Of a stretch of DNA of 64,000 nt, positions 44,715-55,400 are shown piece by piece. The notes under the pieces are model-generated. The model did not search any database. It had not been told where the DNA came from and saw only the letters and a list, made by a program, of their open reading frames with translations. Positions within the stretch are counted from its first letter, which is position 1. Each line of letters starts with the position of its first letter. A program made the translations under genes and the position numbers. The stretch is from Breviolum minutum Mf 1.05b.01 (lineage: Eukaryota > Sar > Dinophyceae > Suessiales > Symbiodiniaceae): assembly GCA_000507305.1 (NCBI GenBank), contig DF239348.1, positions 62,709 through 126,708 on the forward strand, written 5' to 3'.

Positions 44715-45936
44715 ATACATAATCTGGGTGAAACATGTTTTTAATCATCTCATGAGTTTACACCGAGATGAAATGCTTCACTTCATCTCCGATTGAGAGA
44801 TTGACCGACAAACAGTTGTTGGGTAGGAGCAACCCACCTTCCAAACTCTACAACAGTTCAATAGTCACATCCTGTAGCTGTGCAATTTTTGACGACTAAT
44901 AGGCACCCAACCAATGACCATGTTTTTTATTCATGATGTCTCCCTTAAAGATCACCAATTTCAAAGTTTGCTTACTTTTTAAAAACTGAAGCCCCTTCCG
45001 GATATGGAAAACCTCCCCATGAAGGATAGGACATCAGTGGATTTAAAGAGGCCCTCCATTAAGTGTTGAATCCCAAAAAAGTAGCTGGTTCCTATCATCT
45101 TACAAACGGTAGGGTCCCCTTTGAATAGGGTGATTGTTTACGTAGTTCATGGAATTTCCATGGAATATCATCATCCCAAAATGGTAAACCTGGCTACACA
45201 AAAAAGGGATTACAGTTCAGAATGTTCAGAGTAATCTCTATCATCAAATCAAACGTGGCTTTCAACTTTCAACACTGACCTAAAAAAAACACTTGACGGT
45301 TTCTGGAAATGGTGAACCACTTGAGTGTTTTGAGAATTCTATGACAATTTTCAAGTCCTCAATCATCTAGCCTCAAATCATCTTCTGTGTGAATTAGCCT
45401 CTAACAGAAACCACAAAAATTTCAACGGGTCAGTCCTTTCGGTCGCATTTGACACCAAATTTGCAGGGTGTGTTCTCCATCCTGACGATAACACCACAAA
45501 ATGACCCGGGTAAACAAAAACGAATGGGAGGCAGGAAGCCGTGAATTGTACGTAACATGTCAAAAATCAAGCGCTGAAAATATCTGAAGTACCCCTTCCA
45601 ATCATGGAAAAGGAGTCCATCGAAAACAAGACTATACAGTGTCCTTTCGTTTCGTATTTGTCGGTTCTTTTGCACTGATTCGCTTGAATTATGAGAATTG
45701 TGCTTCACATTAGAAGGATTTCCCAATCCCAAACTAGCATTCATGTGAGACCTCCTTTGCTACATGCTCTTGATGAACAAATTCCGCTCCAAAGACTTCA
45801 TATATTAACTAGGAGTACACATGGGTCAAGAATAGATGGCCCAAACATGGTAGAGCAAGGGATAGTCAAAACTGATTAGTTTTGGAGGTGATGTTGACAT
45901 TTCATTCAAATTTAAGCAGCATTCAATCATCCCAAG
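44715..45936. other. no gene resolved, possible - exon near 45.68 kb
   Basis: A - strand segment at about 45653-45690 reads ESVQKNRQIRNER between TAATTCAAG and a GA-type donor (GACACT), consistent with the RS-rich gene but short. Nothing else is supported. Confidence 0.3.
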
Positions 45937-46042
45937 CTAGTTGGTGGTCTCAACCCACTTGAAAAATATGCGCAAGTCAAATTGGATCATTTCCCCAAGT
46001 AAGGGTTAAAACATTAAACAACATATTTGAGTTGCCACCACC
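45937..46042 (+). mobile_element. family A element abutting a family D element
   Basis: CTAGTTGGTGGTCTCAACCC at the left, core AAATTGGATCATTTCCCC, and GAGTTGCCACCACC at the right, running directly into TACCCTCC of the next element. Confidence 0.75.
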
Positions 46043-46134
46043 TACCCTCCAGGGAACTAACATATCCCACCTTGGAAAAGGAAATCATCTTCAAAATGCC
46101 ATTTTTGGGGGATATGTTAATTCCCTGCAGGGTA
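46043..46134 (+). mobile_element. family D element, complete
   Basis: TACCCTCCAGGGAACTAACA at the left and TGTTAATTCCCTGCAGGGTA at the right. Confidence 0.85.
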
Positions 46135-46138
46135 GCTA

Positions 46139-46288
46139 TCCATCAACTGCTACACCTTTGGTTGTGGTTGTGGGCCTATCACGAAGCAAACGAACTTCAC
46201 GTTCTTCAGGGTGTCGAGCTTCACAACGATCCCCTCGACCGGAGTTTTGTCTCGTTGTTCGTTCAGTTTCGTTCAGTTGAGTTGGTAG
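46139..46288 (-). CDS. Arg/Glu-rich - strand exon candidate
   Basis: A - strand frame encodes ETERTTRQNSGRGDRCEAR, HPEEREVRLLRDR and a Thr-rich end before a stop at 46136-46138. The family D element lies only a few bases further on, so the true exon probably ends at a donor near 46140 (GATAGC, GA type) or earlier (GTGAAG). The upstream acceptor is unclear. The RG/RE-rich composition fits the RS-rich gene. The + strand also has an RS-like reading, which lowers confidence. Confidence 0.4.
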
Positions 46289-47420
46289 GGGAAACAGGTT
46301 GGGATTTTATTGTTTGGGGTAGAGAAAACTTAACAAAAAAAAACCATGGCGTTTGAAGATTGGTGGAAACTTTTTTGGGGGATTTTTTTTTTGGAAAATT
46401 ATAGATACAAAACAAGAATATGTCTGTGTATTATTAAGTTTAATTTGTCTCATCCGACCCCTATTCGCATCTTGGGTCTCGAAACCAACACCTGGTGAAC
46501 TTTACCGGTTTTGAGAGCTGCATATTGAGCTGCCCTTGAGCTGCCCTTTTGAGCACTTAATACTTGGATTTGCTTATAAAAGGCCAATGAGGAAAAAAGG
46601 AACACTAACTTACACAAATGGTGATTTACCTACCAATATGGTTACTATACATTGCACATAGCGAAAGTAAACATCACATCAAGCAACTCCAAGAATAGAG
46701 GTAATTCTGACGTCGCTAGGGAACATTCCCTTGCTGAAGGGACCATCTTTACCCATTGTTTGATCTCGAAACAAGAGAAACTCTCATCATTGGCTTCTAG
46801 GTTTCCAGGCTTTCATACACCCAGTTTGTGTGCTACCAGATTGGACAGTCAATTGGTGTCTCTAAACTCGTGCCACTTTATGTCTTTTCTTGAAGGTCCA
46901 AAAGCCTCCCGGTTTTGAAGGTTTTTCTTTTAAACACCTTCCAAAAGTTGCCATGTCTGGATCTTCAACGTCTGTTGGACACTTGAATTTGCTTGCTGGT
47001 TTGGTATCTTTAGATCCCCAAAGGAAGAAGATTGTCCATCAATTCCCAAGAAGTAACATGAAGTCCAATATATAGTTGGATGGTGGTTGGAAAAACATTG
47101 AAAAATAATCACCAAATAAGTGGGTTAATGGTGATTTACCATGGTTGAACAAACGAATCATCAAAGCTGTTCAATGATTGGCAGCGAATTCAATTGAGCT
47201 CCAACTAGCTCATCTTGGATCTGAAAAAAAAACTCACTCTTATTTTGGTCTTCCCGAATAATCCTTCACCTTACGCTTTGTTTTCCGAAAGTTTCTCCAA
47301 ACACACATGTTTTTTTTTCTACTAATCATGAATGAATAGTCATGATATCCGAATTTCTGTAATCAATCATCGAATCTAATCTCCGTTGATCCATCCTTTC
47401 GTGGTTGAAGCAGCTCCCAC
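46289..47420. other. no recognised gene
   Basis: Nothing supported. A + frame at 46652-46918 is open but unrecognised. Confidence 0.3.
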
Positions 47421-47487
47421 CCGTTGACGGAACAATTTTCCCCGGTCGGAACTTAGCGGAAGCGCCTTTGCGGCATTTGTCAATGAC
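47421..47487 (-). CDS. candidate basic - strand exon
   Basis: Between TGAATCTTAG and a GTGGGA donor a phase-0 frame encodes VIDKCRKGASAKFRPGK and IVPST plus one nucleotide. It is basic and GC-richer than its surroundings, on the same strand as the RS-rich exons. Function unknown. Confidence 0.4.
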
Positions 47488-47793
47488 CTAAGATTCAAAA
47501 GCATTCAGAACTTGTGGGTGGGTATTGGTGACTGGTAAAGCATTTTTGGGGAAATTGCTGGGTTTTCTATCATTTTATGAAGTATGAAGTTGAAATCATA
47601 GTTGCGCATGTGTGAATGTGTATCGAATCTAACTTGAAAGGTAGTTAGAAGCAAAGAACTTTGAATTAAGAACATTTGTCATGGAAGAACGAGGGCAATT
47701 TCACTGAATGAGTTAGGAGATTTGATGGCGGTGACGAGCTCTCCATTTTGAGAGAAAGATTGAGACAAAGGGGGGTGCAGTAAACATGCGGAG
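47488..47793. other. no recognised gene
   Basis: Nothing supported. Confidence 0.4.
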
Positions 47794-47901
47794 TGATGGT
47801 GATGATGATAATGATGATGATGTTGTTGATGATGATGATGATGTTGATGATGATGATGATGATGGTGGTGGTGATGATGATGATCATGATGACGGCGATG
47901 A
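47794..47901. repeat. GAT microsatellite with GTT and GGT interruptions
   Basis: GAT units with GTTGTT, GTT and GGTGGTG interruptions. Confidence 0.9.
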
Positions 47902-48258
47902 CAACCCATGTAAATTAGCTTGCACTTTCAAATGAGCATGAAGACCCCATTTGAACACGTCGGAAGTCTCTATTGAAATGCAGTCAAGAAAAGCCATACA
48001 CCACTTCAGTCTCCTAAATGGAGAATCATCACCATTCCAAGGATTTTGCTACAACTATTCTCCTAAATTACTTAGAGGAAATACACATCATCCTCCCTCC
48101 AACATTTGCTGACTTCTGGTGCTCCCAAAAAAAAACCTCATACCTTGGGGTCATCCCTTCAGGATGCCAATTAGATTTTCAGATATATAGGGGATCCCTA
48201 TTACGATGAATAAACCATCATTTTGGCACTGTTACAAAGGTCGGGGGTAGATCCAAGT

Positions 48259-48357
48259 TATACACCTGAAAGTAGGCCGAAACCCCAAAAAGGAAACAAT
48301 CGTCTTTCTAACCATCCATTTCTAGGTGTCAACTCGCTGTTAGTTTCAGGAAGGGTA
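48259..48357 (+). mobile_element. family C element, left terminus deleted
   Basis: The left side TATACACCTGAAAGTAGGCC lacks the CTGAAACTAACAGC portion. The right side GCTGTTAGTTTCAGGAAGGG plus TA is intact. Confidence 0.55.
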
Positions 48358-48921
48358 CCAACCCACACAGCTTTTTTTCCCATGACTGATTTGGACATCA
48401 GCTTTCTTCCTCCCTACAAAACCAGGTTTCCAGGTTCAATCCAAGTAGCATAGAGGAAGCAAAGGTTGGGAATATCTGAGCAACGCTGAGGCTTTTTGGT
48501 GTTCGGGAACGTCATGTTGTGATTGGGACCGGAAGGCACCTTTCTCTTGCTCTTGAAGTTCAACCCCCGGGTTACAAAAGTCACTTTATCCAATGGAATT
48601 TCACTAATTGTTCTGACTCCTTTGTTTTACAACCACGACCTTCCAGCTTATCTAGCTTCTTCATTCATGATTCACCCCTTTTACATGGCATTCAACAAGT
48701 ACTCACATCAGCTCCTGTCAACACGCCTCACCCATGTTCGATTTTGATGGATTACTATCTAAGATCATCTACCTATAATAGAAATCCATTTCATCTAGGT
48801 AGGATATCACATCTCAGACAAAAAAAAATGGGAAACGCTATCAATGCCTTTTTGTATCTTTCTGCACCTTTTTTTCCACCTGTGATCTGCAACGGGTAAA
48901 TTGTCTGGGCCTTGAGAAGAG
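48358..48921. other. no recognised gene
   Basis: A 126-codon + frame (48519-48899) is open, but its composition is unremarkable and it matches nothing I know. Confidence 0.3.
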
Positions 48922-49032
48922 ACCATCCCTGAAACTAACAGTTCGCCCGTGAAAATAGGCCGGCCCCCAAAAGGGAAGTTCAACTTCCAACCATCATTTT
49001 TGGGGGGCGAGCTGGTAGTTTCAGAGAGGGTA
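48922..49032 (+). mobile_element. family C element
   Basis: CATCCCTGAAACTAACAG at the left and CTGGTAGTTTCAGAGAGGGT plus A at the right. The inner AGGCCGGCCCCCAAAAGGGA is typical of the family. Confidence 0.65.
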
Positions 49033-50159
49033 TCCTTTCAATGGCGGAAACACCAAGATAGCAAGCTTTCGGTAAAACAGAAGGTTGTAATAGGCACGAT
49101 CCCTGCTGTTGGATGATGTCTGGTAACTGATAAAAGACGGCAAACACAAGGGATATACCATCGTACATGAATTCCTAGCAATCCTCCATTTCTGGCTCAT
49201 CCCTCATGTTAGTATCATTAAACAATCTCCCTCTAGTATGGCCAGTTGTATCTGGGACTACTATCGCATATCAAGGGGTGGTTGCATTATTGTTGCAGAA
49301 TTAAGATCTTCCAAATTTTCCTCAAGACGGATTAATTTGAGACAGAATATGGGTGCAAGGGTCAGGGCCACCAATCTTCAGACATATTTAGTGGGAAGTT
49401 TTCTTTCTGCGGAGATTGGCTGAAGTCTGGATGAACCAGCAACATCAATTCTTAGACAGGGAAGACCGAAGAAGTCAGTAAAAAAAAACTGCTTTGCTTG
49501 TTGCATATGAATTAGAGCTAGCACTTTCGTTGAAAGCAAACCAGTCAAGTGTCAATTGATTCATTTTGGAATGTTACGCATTCAAGTGAAGGTTGCAGTT
49601 GCAGGATCTCATATCAATAAATTTTTGGCAGAGTATACGTTGGGTGTGGCCCCAGAATCATTACAGTTTTTTAGGCTCGGGGATCCCGAACTAAACCGAC
49701 TTATTTACGACTGGAATCCTGGGGAGGGGGGCAAACCCTACGGTATACGCGCCATGCCATGCCGTTTTTCCATTTAGTCACTTGGCATTTTGCCTGGCCA
49801 ATTTGCTGAGATTTCTGTTCAAAGTCCAGCATCAATGAGTTAATGAACAGGCCGACATGGGATGCTATGATTTCATATTGGTTTTCATTGGACCACCAAA
49901 AACATCCTGTCAAAAAAACTGACATTGCTGATGGCTCCTCAGAAAACCAAAAAAAAGGCGTTCGTAGACAAAAACTTCATCAAGCTCCAATGTCCTCCAT
50001 CCGTTAAAGCAAAATTTTGGTGACGGATAACTTCACCTCGAATCGAAAGCACTGTTTTGGGGATTTTTTTCTCCATCACTTGGGAGTGATCGGATTGGCG
50101 GATCCAGTTTAGAATTACCCAAATTGACCAAGTCCCCCTGAGCTTCATTGGGTTTCCAC
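49033..50159. other. no gene resolved
   Basis: A + frame at 49556-49777 (LGDPELNRLIYDWNPGEGG) is protein-like but unrecognised and opposite to the RS-rich gene. Nothing else is supported. Confidence 0.3.
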
Positions 50160-50227
50160 ACGAATCCCTCCTTTTCCTCCTCCTCCTCCTGTAGGGCCCC
50201 GCGTGGCGCTCAGTAGTTGCTGTGATT
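50160..50227 (-). CDS. Gly- or Arg-rich - strand exon candidate
   Basis: After TTTTCCCGCAG on the - strand, one frame reads SQQLLSATRGPTGGGGGKGG (in phase 1) and another a very basic AGPYRRRRRKRRD. Either would fit an RS/RGG-type RNA-binding protein. The Gly-rich reading follows in phase from the exon at 50466 if that exon ends at its GC donor. The 3' boundary is not settled. Confidence 0.35.
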
Positions 50228-50465
50228 CTGCGGGAAAAATGTGACACAGCCCCCTGAAAAATCCATGATATATAGATGATCCCTTGTTTGGGTGGGGGCT
50301 AGAAGCATCTATGCAAACAATAAACATATATATATATATATACATATTATATATAGTCTTTTACAAGCAGAGATTTAGCTGCGTAGCTGTTGGGAGAGTA
50401 TTTCTTATCAATTTACATGAATTCAGCCAGCCAAAACACCTCGGAACAGTCTGACTTTCGCAAAC

Positions 50466-50505
50466 CCGGCCTCCACCACCGCCACCACCTCGACTGCGAC
50501 TTCTC
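50466..50505 (-). CDS. RS/RGG-rich protein exon
   Basis: After GGGTTGGCAG the - strand encodes RSRSRGGGGGGGR. One base of the first codon comes from the preceding exon (phase 2), which matches the exon at 51489-51540 if that exon uses its GA donor. The end is either GT (after 50466, phase 0) or GC a few bases earlier (phase 1). RS followed by poly-Gly/RGG is typical of RNA-binding splicing factors. Confidence 0.5.
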
Positions 50506-50557
50506 CTGCCAACCCAAAAAACACTTGATGGGAAGGAAAACTCCAAAAATATTTCAA

Positions 50558-50663
50558 TACCCCAGAAAAATGAGATCTCCTATGAAAATCAATGGTTGGA
50601 AGATGTATTTTGCTATTGAAATAGCTCCTTTTTAGGAGACATGTTATTTTTTGTGGGGGTGTA
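50558..50663 (+). mobile_element. family B element
   Basis: TACCCCAGAAAAATGAGATC at the left and TGTTATTTTTTGTGGGGGTG plus TA at the right. The arms TCTCCT and AGGAGA pair inside. Confidence 0.6.
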
Positions 50664-51488
50664 AACTTTTGTCAACTTTAATCATCCAATATAGCGCTGG
50701 CCTAGAGTGTTTCAGATTGGAAACAAAGGGGATATTTCCGGGTAGAGTTGTTGCGGGAGGGTCCTGGAGACCAAATTTGCAACAGTCTACTGGGGATCAA
50801 CCTGACATGGATTAAATTGGATGGCTCGTGAAGTCTTTTCAAAGCATTGTGTAAACAATGATAGCTGTTCCCCAATTCTCATGGTTCATTGGAGATTGAG
50901 TCCCAAACCAGCTCAGGGGATCATTCCACATGAATTTCTTGAGTGGAACCTCTGGAGGTTTTTCCACCGCGACAAATGAAGCAAAACTTGGTGGGCTTCA
51001 ACCCCGTCAAGATACTTCTTTTGACTTTTGACTAGTGGTCAGCATTTTTGAGGAGTGAAGAAGTAAAGAAACTGCCACAGAATCTACAGTACAATAAACC
51101 AAACTACCAATTCATCATATCTGGGTAAATGTTTATGGTATTTGACTCACCTGAACCTGCATATAACTTCGCCTTTTTCGCTGGTTGCAACTTATTGGTG
51201 GCTTCTTGATTTTCCCAAAGAAAACTACATCATCTCTTTCGTTGGTGAGCTTTTCTCCAAATCAATGATTTGATGATTCACAGGCTCCACAGGTTCAATT
51301 TTACACCCATGAAGTTGAACAGCAAGTTGAACACCCCTGAAGTTGAGGATGGAAGTTGGAAGTTGGAAGCCAACCTCGTTTTGAAAGATGCCGACTCATT
51401 TTTCATGTCTTGACAAACTTCCTTTTCGTGTTTTTCGGTTTCCTCTTTTTTGGAGCTAGGAACTTCCCATACGTTTTCACTACCAATC
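50664..51488. other. no gene resolved, family F fragment
   Basis: TTCTCATGGTTCATTGGAGA at about 50876 is a family F left end without a partner. Downstream of the 51.5-kb exon the same - frame stays open to 51278 with a charged stretch (KKEETEKHEKEVCQDMK), so part of 51350-51480 may also be coding. Confidence 0.35.
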
Positions 51489-51540
51489 CCTTGACCCGAC
51501 CTCCGATAGCCACGGGACCTGGACCTGGACACCGAGATCT
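51489..51540 (-). CDS. RS-domain exon
   Basis: Between ATGCCAAACAG and a GA donor (GATTGG) the - strand encodes ISVSRSRSRGYRRSGQ (in phase 1, out phase 2). A GT donor 5 nt further (after 51484, phase 1) is the alternative. SRSRSR is a canonical RS-domain run. With the GA donor the exon joins 50466-50505 in frame, giving a continuous RS-to-Gly-rich region. Part of the same - strand gene as 58000-58291. Confidence 0.55.
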
Positions 51541-51878
51541 CTGTTTGGCATCCACATTCATGCAAATCAATCATACATTCATAGGGAAACCTTGGGATGA
51601 GGGCCCCTTAATAATCAAGCCCATATACACCTTACATTACGTGGGTATTTATTGGGTATATCCATACATACATGTAGGAAAATCAATATCTATATATACT
51701 AGTACGTGGTTGAACCACTTCCCTGGATTGGTGATTCAAATCAACGATACCTGGTTGGTGCGAACAAACCTCACCCTGTTGCTCATTTGCTCGTCGATTT
51801 AGTGATTTAGTAGGGAAAATTGAAATCTGCTCATCACTAAGCACAGCCCAAATACATGTATAGGAAAATATCTATAGA

Positions 51879-51956
51879 CTAGTTGGTGGTTTTTCCCGAC
51901 CCATTGGATCATATCCACAGAGGTAAACATAAAAAATGTTTCAAACCTCCACCTAG
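51879..51956 (+). mobile_element. family A element, internally shortened
   Basis: CTAGTTGGTGGTTTTTCCC at the left and TTTCAAACCTCCACCTAG at the right. The middle is shorter than in other copies. Confidence 0.6.
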
Positions 51957-52561
51957 TATATATAATAAATCTTACATGGATGGTATGAGGTTAGTATGCG
52001 ATGATTAACCGGGTTCAGAAACAACTTTGATCATGTAGTGTCTTGAAACCCCAATACTGAAAAACATGTCATCAGTCCATTATCGAGCGACCCCGGATAT
52101 CTGTAGCTCCTGAGCAGCTTTCCACACATCAACTTAACATAGGTCACAATGAGGTCATGGACGAGGTTGAAGGAACTATCATACAGTAATCATACATAAA
52201 GAATCGTTGGCCATTTGCAATTGAGTGCCCTCAACTGCGAATTTGCCAGAAAACACATTTTTGCACCCCTTGCATGCTGAATACAACATGTATAAGATGA
52301 ATAGATGCGCATGTAAAAACAATTGTCTTAAAGTACATGCTATTAGGTGTTTTCAATCCTGTTGCAAAACACAAATCATTCGTGTTGTCTACAAGTGACT
52401 ACACTCATGAACTCGGTGGTTTCAAACCGTTTGAAAAGTAATACAAACATGAAAATCCTTTAACCTACACAAAGAACCTCTTAGGAATCCCATCCCAAAC
52501 AGGCAACTATAGTCTTCCAGGCTCTAATTTTTTCAGGTTTGAATGTTAGTTTCCAATCTCT

Positions 52562-52662
52562 GGTTAGTGGTTGAACCACCCATCTGAAAGCATATCAGTC
52601 AAATTGGAAACCTTCCCCAATTTTCGGGGCGAAAGTAAAACAACAACATTTGAAATCACCTA
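52562..52662 (+). mobile_element. family A element, diverged
   Basis: Starts GGTTAGTGGTTGAACCACCC, core GTCAAATTGGAAACCTTCCC, ends TTGAAATCACCTAA. A left family A-like end without a partner also occurs at about 52414. Confidence 0.55.
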
Positions 52663-53090
52663 ATATTTTTTGATGACATGGTCTCCCCAATCCGAACCCC
52701 CACAACGCCTGTCGTATCTTCGATCCTGTTAGCTTGAACCCCGGCGGGGTGGCCTCCCTGAAAAGATGTTTGGTTTCTCGTACCCTGCATGATTCGAAAA
52801 GCACCAACTGAGGAAACGATTGCGCTTATGATTTTTACAAAAAAGATGTAGGGAATTCACCGTGTTTCCAGAAAACATAATAGATTTGGTGAGTTGTGTA
52901 TCTTTATGTTTGGAGTGATTTCTCAAAGATTCAGTTTGGGAAATGTCTCTGAATGTCGAACAAACACATGGACAAGGTCTACAAGGTCTCTGTCGTCTCT
53001 ATATCCATCACTTCTATCATTCGTCTCCAAACTTGGAGAAACCCAATCCCAAGAAGCAACTGATCTGGGCAATTTATTATAAATCCTTAA
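52663..53090. other. possible - exon near 52.74 kb
   Basis: On the - strand ACATCTTTTCAG is followed by a GC-rich segment (about 52759-52680) that reads TPPGFKLTGSKIRQALWG in one frame and GGHPAGVQAN in another. It may be an exon of the RS-rich gene but the frame is undecided. Confidence 0.3.
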
Positions 53091-53120
53091 CCAGATTTAA
53101 GGCCGTTTCACTTTGTCTGT

Positions 53121-53155
53121 GGGCCCACCCCTGTTCGTTGACGAAGAGTGGGCCC
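53121..53155. repeat. two-step hairpin with TTCGTTGACGAA
   Basis: Outer arms GGGCCCAC / GTGGGCCC and inner arms TTCGT / ACGAA close on a 2-nt loop. It lies just past the 3' end of the - strand frame at 53214. A weaker relative occurs at 35573. Confidence 0.6.
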
Positions 53156-53213
53156 TGCCGCGTCCATGGTTTCTCTCATCTCAACTCGTCGTATTAACGA
53201 GGAGGGTCAGAAT

Positions 53214-53768
53214 CTATGATACACCCGGTCCGTTTCGAACCTCTTTCACCTTTCTCATCATCCCTCTGGCCTTGTTGATTCGTCGATCCCATTTCATTTG
53301 ATTGTTTCTTTGATCCATTGGCCATTGATCACAACCATGTAGCCCCAAGGCAAGTAAAGTTCTGTTAGAAAGAATATATTCCTGTGCCAGTTGTACCACC
53401 CGTTCCTGCCCTGGAAAAGAGGGTCGCAATAGCAAACCGGTCCCTTGAAAAGACTCTCCAAGCATACATAGCGATTTGACTCGTCCCTCAGGAATATCAG
53501 GTGTCATTCTTTCCGGAATCAAGTTTAAGACTTGGTGGTATAACGAGTTTGCAACTTGTGCCAATTCAACCAATGTTGTGTGGTGCATTTGAGCTGCTGC
53601 AAGTGATGATAGAAAGACAAGATATGTTTCGCCATCCGAACCTTTACGTTGTACTGGAAGATATGTACCAAGTTTCAACATTATTGCAATGCTAATTTCC
53701 AACCATGAGATGCCAACTGGGATACCGTCCGGTCCCAAATCATCATAGGGCCATTCGCATTCTTTCAA
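53214..53768 (-). CDS. unrecognised protein, possibly retroelement-related
   Basis: The most gene-like continuous frame in the window: about 190 codons on the - strand with balanced composition, no introner and no stop. It begins after a stop near 53795 as GEAAGFATLQFL, followed by KECEWPYDDLGPDGIPVGIS, hydrophobic and Gln-rich middle parts, and a basic end (RRINKARGMMRKVKEV) before the stop. No Met starts it. The frame just upstream (53842-54186) ends in a different register, so the two were probably one protein now broken by a 1-nt change and a 65-bp duplication. The intact look suggests recent origin. A dinoflagellate retroelement accessory domain is one possibility, a host tandem gene another. 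I do not recognise the family with certainty. Confidence 0.5.
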   Translation of the reverse strand: MKECEWPYDDLGPDGIPVGISWLEISIAIMLKLGTYLPVQRKGSDGETYLVFLSSLAAAQMHHTTLVELAQVANSLYHQVLNLIPERMTPDIPEGRVKSLCMLGESFQGTGLLLRPSFPGQERVVQLAQEYILSNRTLLALGLHGCDQWPMDQRNNQMKWDRRINKARGMMRKVKEVRNGPGVS

Positions 53769-53805
53769 AAATTGTAACGTAGCAAAGCCAGCTGCTTCAC
53801 CTTAG

Positions 53806-53936
53806 ATCCAACCTCACCCACAATGTTCCGCAAGTTCTGGATCAACCTTGCTTCGTGCTCCGCGTCGGCATCCAATCCTCACCCACAATGTTCCGCAAGT
53901 TCTGGATCAACCTTGCTTCGTGCTCCGCGTCGGCAT
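53806..53936. repeat. 65-bp tandem duplication
   Basis: A segment containing CACAATGTTCCGCAAGTTCT and GCTCCGCGTCGGCATCC occurs twice in a row, identical over more than 55 bp, with a period of 64-65. Because 65 is not a multiple of 3, it shifts the - strand frame. Confidence 0.95.
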
Positions 53937-54186
53937 CCTGTGGAACAACACCTCCAACTCCTGGAACAGCCACACCTTGCTGTACCAATCCTGGTGGGCC
54001 GAGCCATTCCAGCATCTGTGCCCTGAGGTGCAGATTGGCCTCGCGCATCGCATCCACTTGCTGGCTTAATGCCTCAATGTGGTCGCTTTGTTCGGAGAGC
54101 AAAGCGAAAACGTCAGCCTCCGTGGTCTTCACCTGCGCTTGCTCGGGCAGCTCCATGGCCTTGTTCTTCACCTGATTTAAGGCCAT
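53842..54186 (-). CDS. N-terminal coiled-coil part of the 53.2-54.2 kb protein
   Basis: The frame can start at ATG 54186 (MALNQVKNKAMELPEQ). A heptad-like coiled coil follows (FALLSEQSDHIEALSQQV, DAMREANLHLRAQMLEWL), then a Gly/Val-rich linker and ARLIQNLRNIVGE. After the last residues it enters the second copy of the 65-bp duplication out of frame and stops at 53842. The open frame extends upstream of the ATG to 54270 without better support. The coiled coil plus downstream globular frame suggests one protein of about 310 residues before damage. A second, degraded start-like copy (TALNLVKD) occurs near 53106 on the same strand. Confidence 0.5.
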   Translation of the reverse strand: MALNQVKNKAMELPEQAQVKTTEADVFALLSEQSDHIEALSQQVDAMREANLHLRAQMLEWLGPPGLVQQGVAVPGVGGVVPQDADAEHEARLIQNLRNIVGEDWMPTRSTKQG

Positions 54187-54808
54187 TTGGGAGGGGATTA
54201 CCTTACTAAACCGCGCGCAACTGGATCCATGTCTCTGACTATTGGGCACTCTCAGAGGTCCCAATAGCAACTCCTATACATTTCATAAGATTCCTCCTTC
54301 TGAGGAAACTGAAGATAAAAAACGAGATAAAAAACTACGGACGAAACCTGGGACGATGCATGAAAAAGTGGGCATTATAGGGAGTGGCCCACATTCCCAC
54401 ACTGTCAAGATATATCATTATGATCCTGCATGGTAGGTATATGATTAAGAATAAAATTCAAATTGCCTCTGGCCGGGCAGAAGCGTGGAATAGCTTTTTG
54501 CAACCATGAGGCTGCTTGGGTGCCATGTGTTAGATTTGGTACCTTACTAAACCACCATTTGGGGTGACCTCGGCTGAGGTCGTTATAAATTGCCCAGATC
54601 TTTCATCCCCCATCTGCCAGATGTGAGGTATAGATATTTGACATATAGTCTTGGGGGAAGGTACTTGCACAACAAGGATTTTTCCGTTGTCTGTAAAAAG
54701 TTCCATTGAAACTGCTTCTAGGAAAATGCAGCTTGAAACGAGCGAACCAAACACCATGAAGGAAAGCATGAATGGTCATGGATTGAAATTCGACATAAAC
54801 AAAAATTA
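54187..54808. other. no recognised gene
   Basis: The word GGTTTAGTAAGGTA occurs on the - strand at both about 54213 and 54554, and GGTTTAGTAAGG also at 9879 on the + strand, so it may be part of an unrecognised repeat. Nothing else is supported. Confidence 0.35.
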
Positions 54809-54910
54809 CTAGTGGCTGGTTTCAACCCATTTGAAAAATAATTAGTCAACTGGGAAACCTTACCAAACTTTCGGTGTGAAAATAAAACATATTTGAAACC
54901 ACCACCACGA
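54809..54910 (+). mobile_element. family A element
   Basis: CTAGTGGCTGGTTTCAACCC at the left, GTCAACTGGGAAACCTTACC in the middle, TTTGAAACCACCACCACGA at the right. Confidence 0.65.
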
Positions 54911-55400
54911 CTCAAACTCCAAGGCAGCTCATCCCCGGCCACGAAAAGTTATCAGTTGCGATGTTTTTTTGACTCCACTAAAATGGATGTCGACAGGTAT
55001 GAATTCCCTATAGCAAAATCAAGCAACATCTGCCATCCGACAAACCTGTAGAGTCAATCTTTCAAGCTTCAGAAACAAATACTGTAGAATCTTTAATTTG
55101 GTAAACACAAAGGGAATGAAACACATTGATATGTCGTAATGGTAGAACCTATGAATCTTGAGATTTGTTTTATGAATTGTCAGTGAATTGTCTTGTTGGG
55201 ATTTCTGAACCACGCGCAAATCGATTTCGATGGACCGAACCTATAGGCTACCTCATCGGTGATGAGACATCGACTGTCATAAGTCGATAATCTCAAAATT
55301 CAACATGTTTTTTTCTCCCTACAGTTTGCATTGAATGGGTGAATCTCAGTTAGGATGTTCAACAAATTTTTAGCTAACCGGAGTGGCGCACCCAGCCGGC
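54911..55400. other. no recognised gene
   Basis: Nothing supported in this part of the intron region. Confidence 0.4.

Noticed and set aside
47666..47909. His- and Ile-rich frames
   Set aside because: Artefacts of the GAT repeat.
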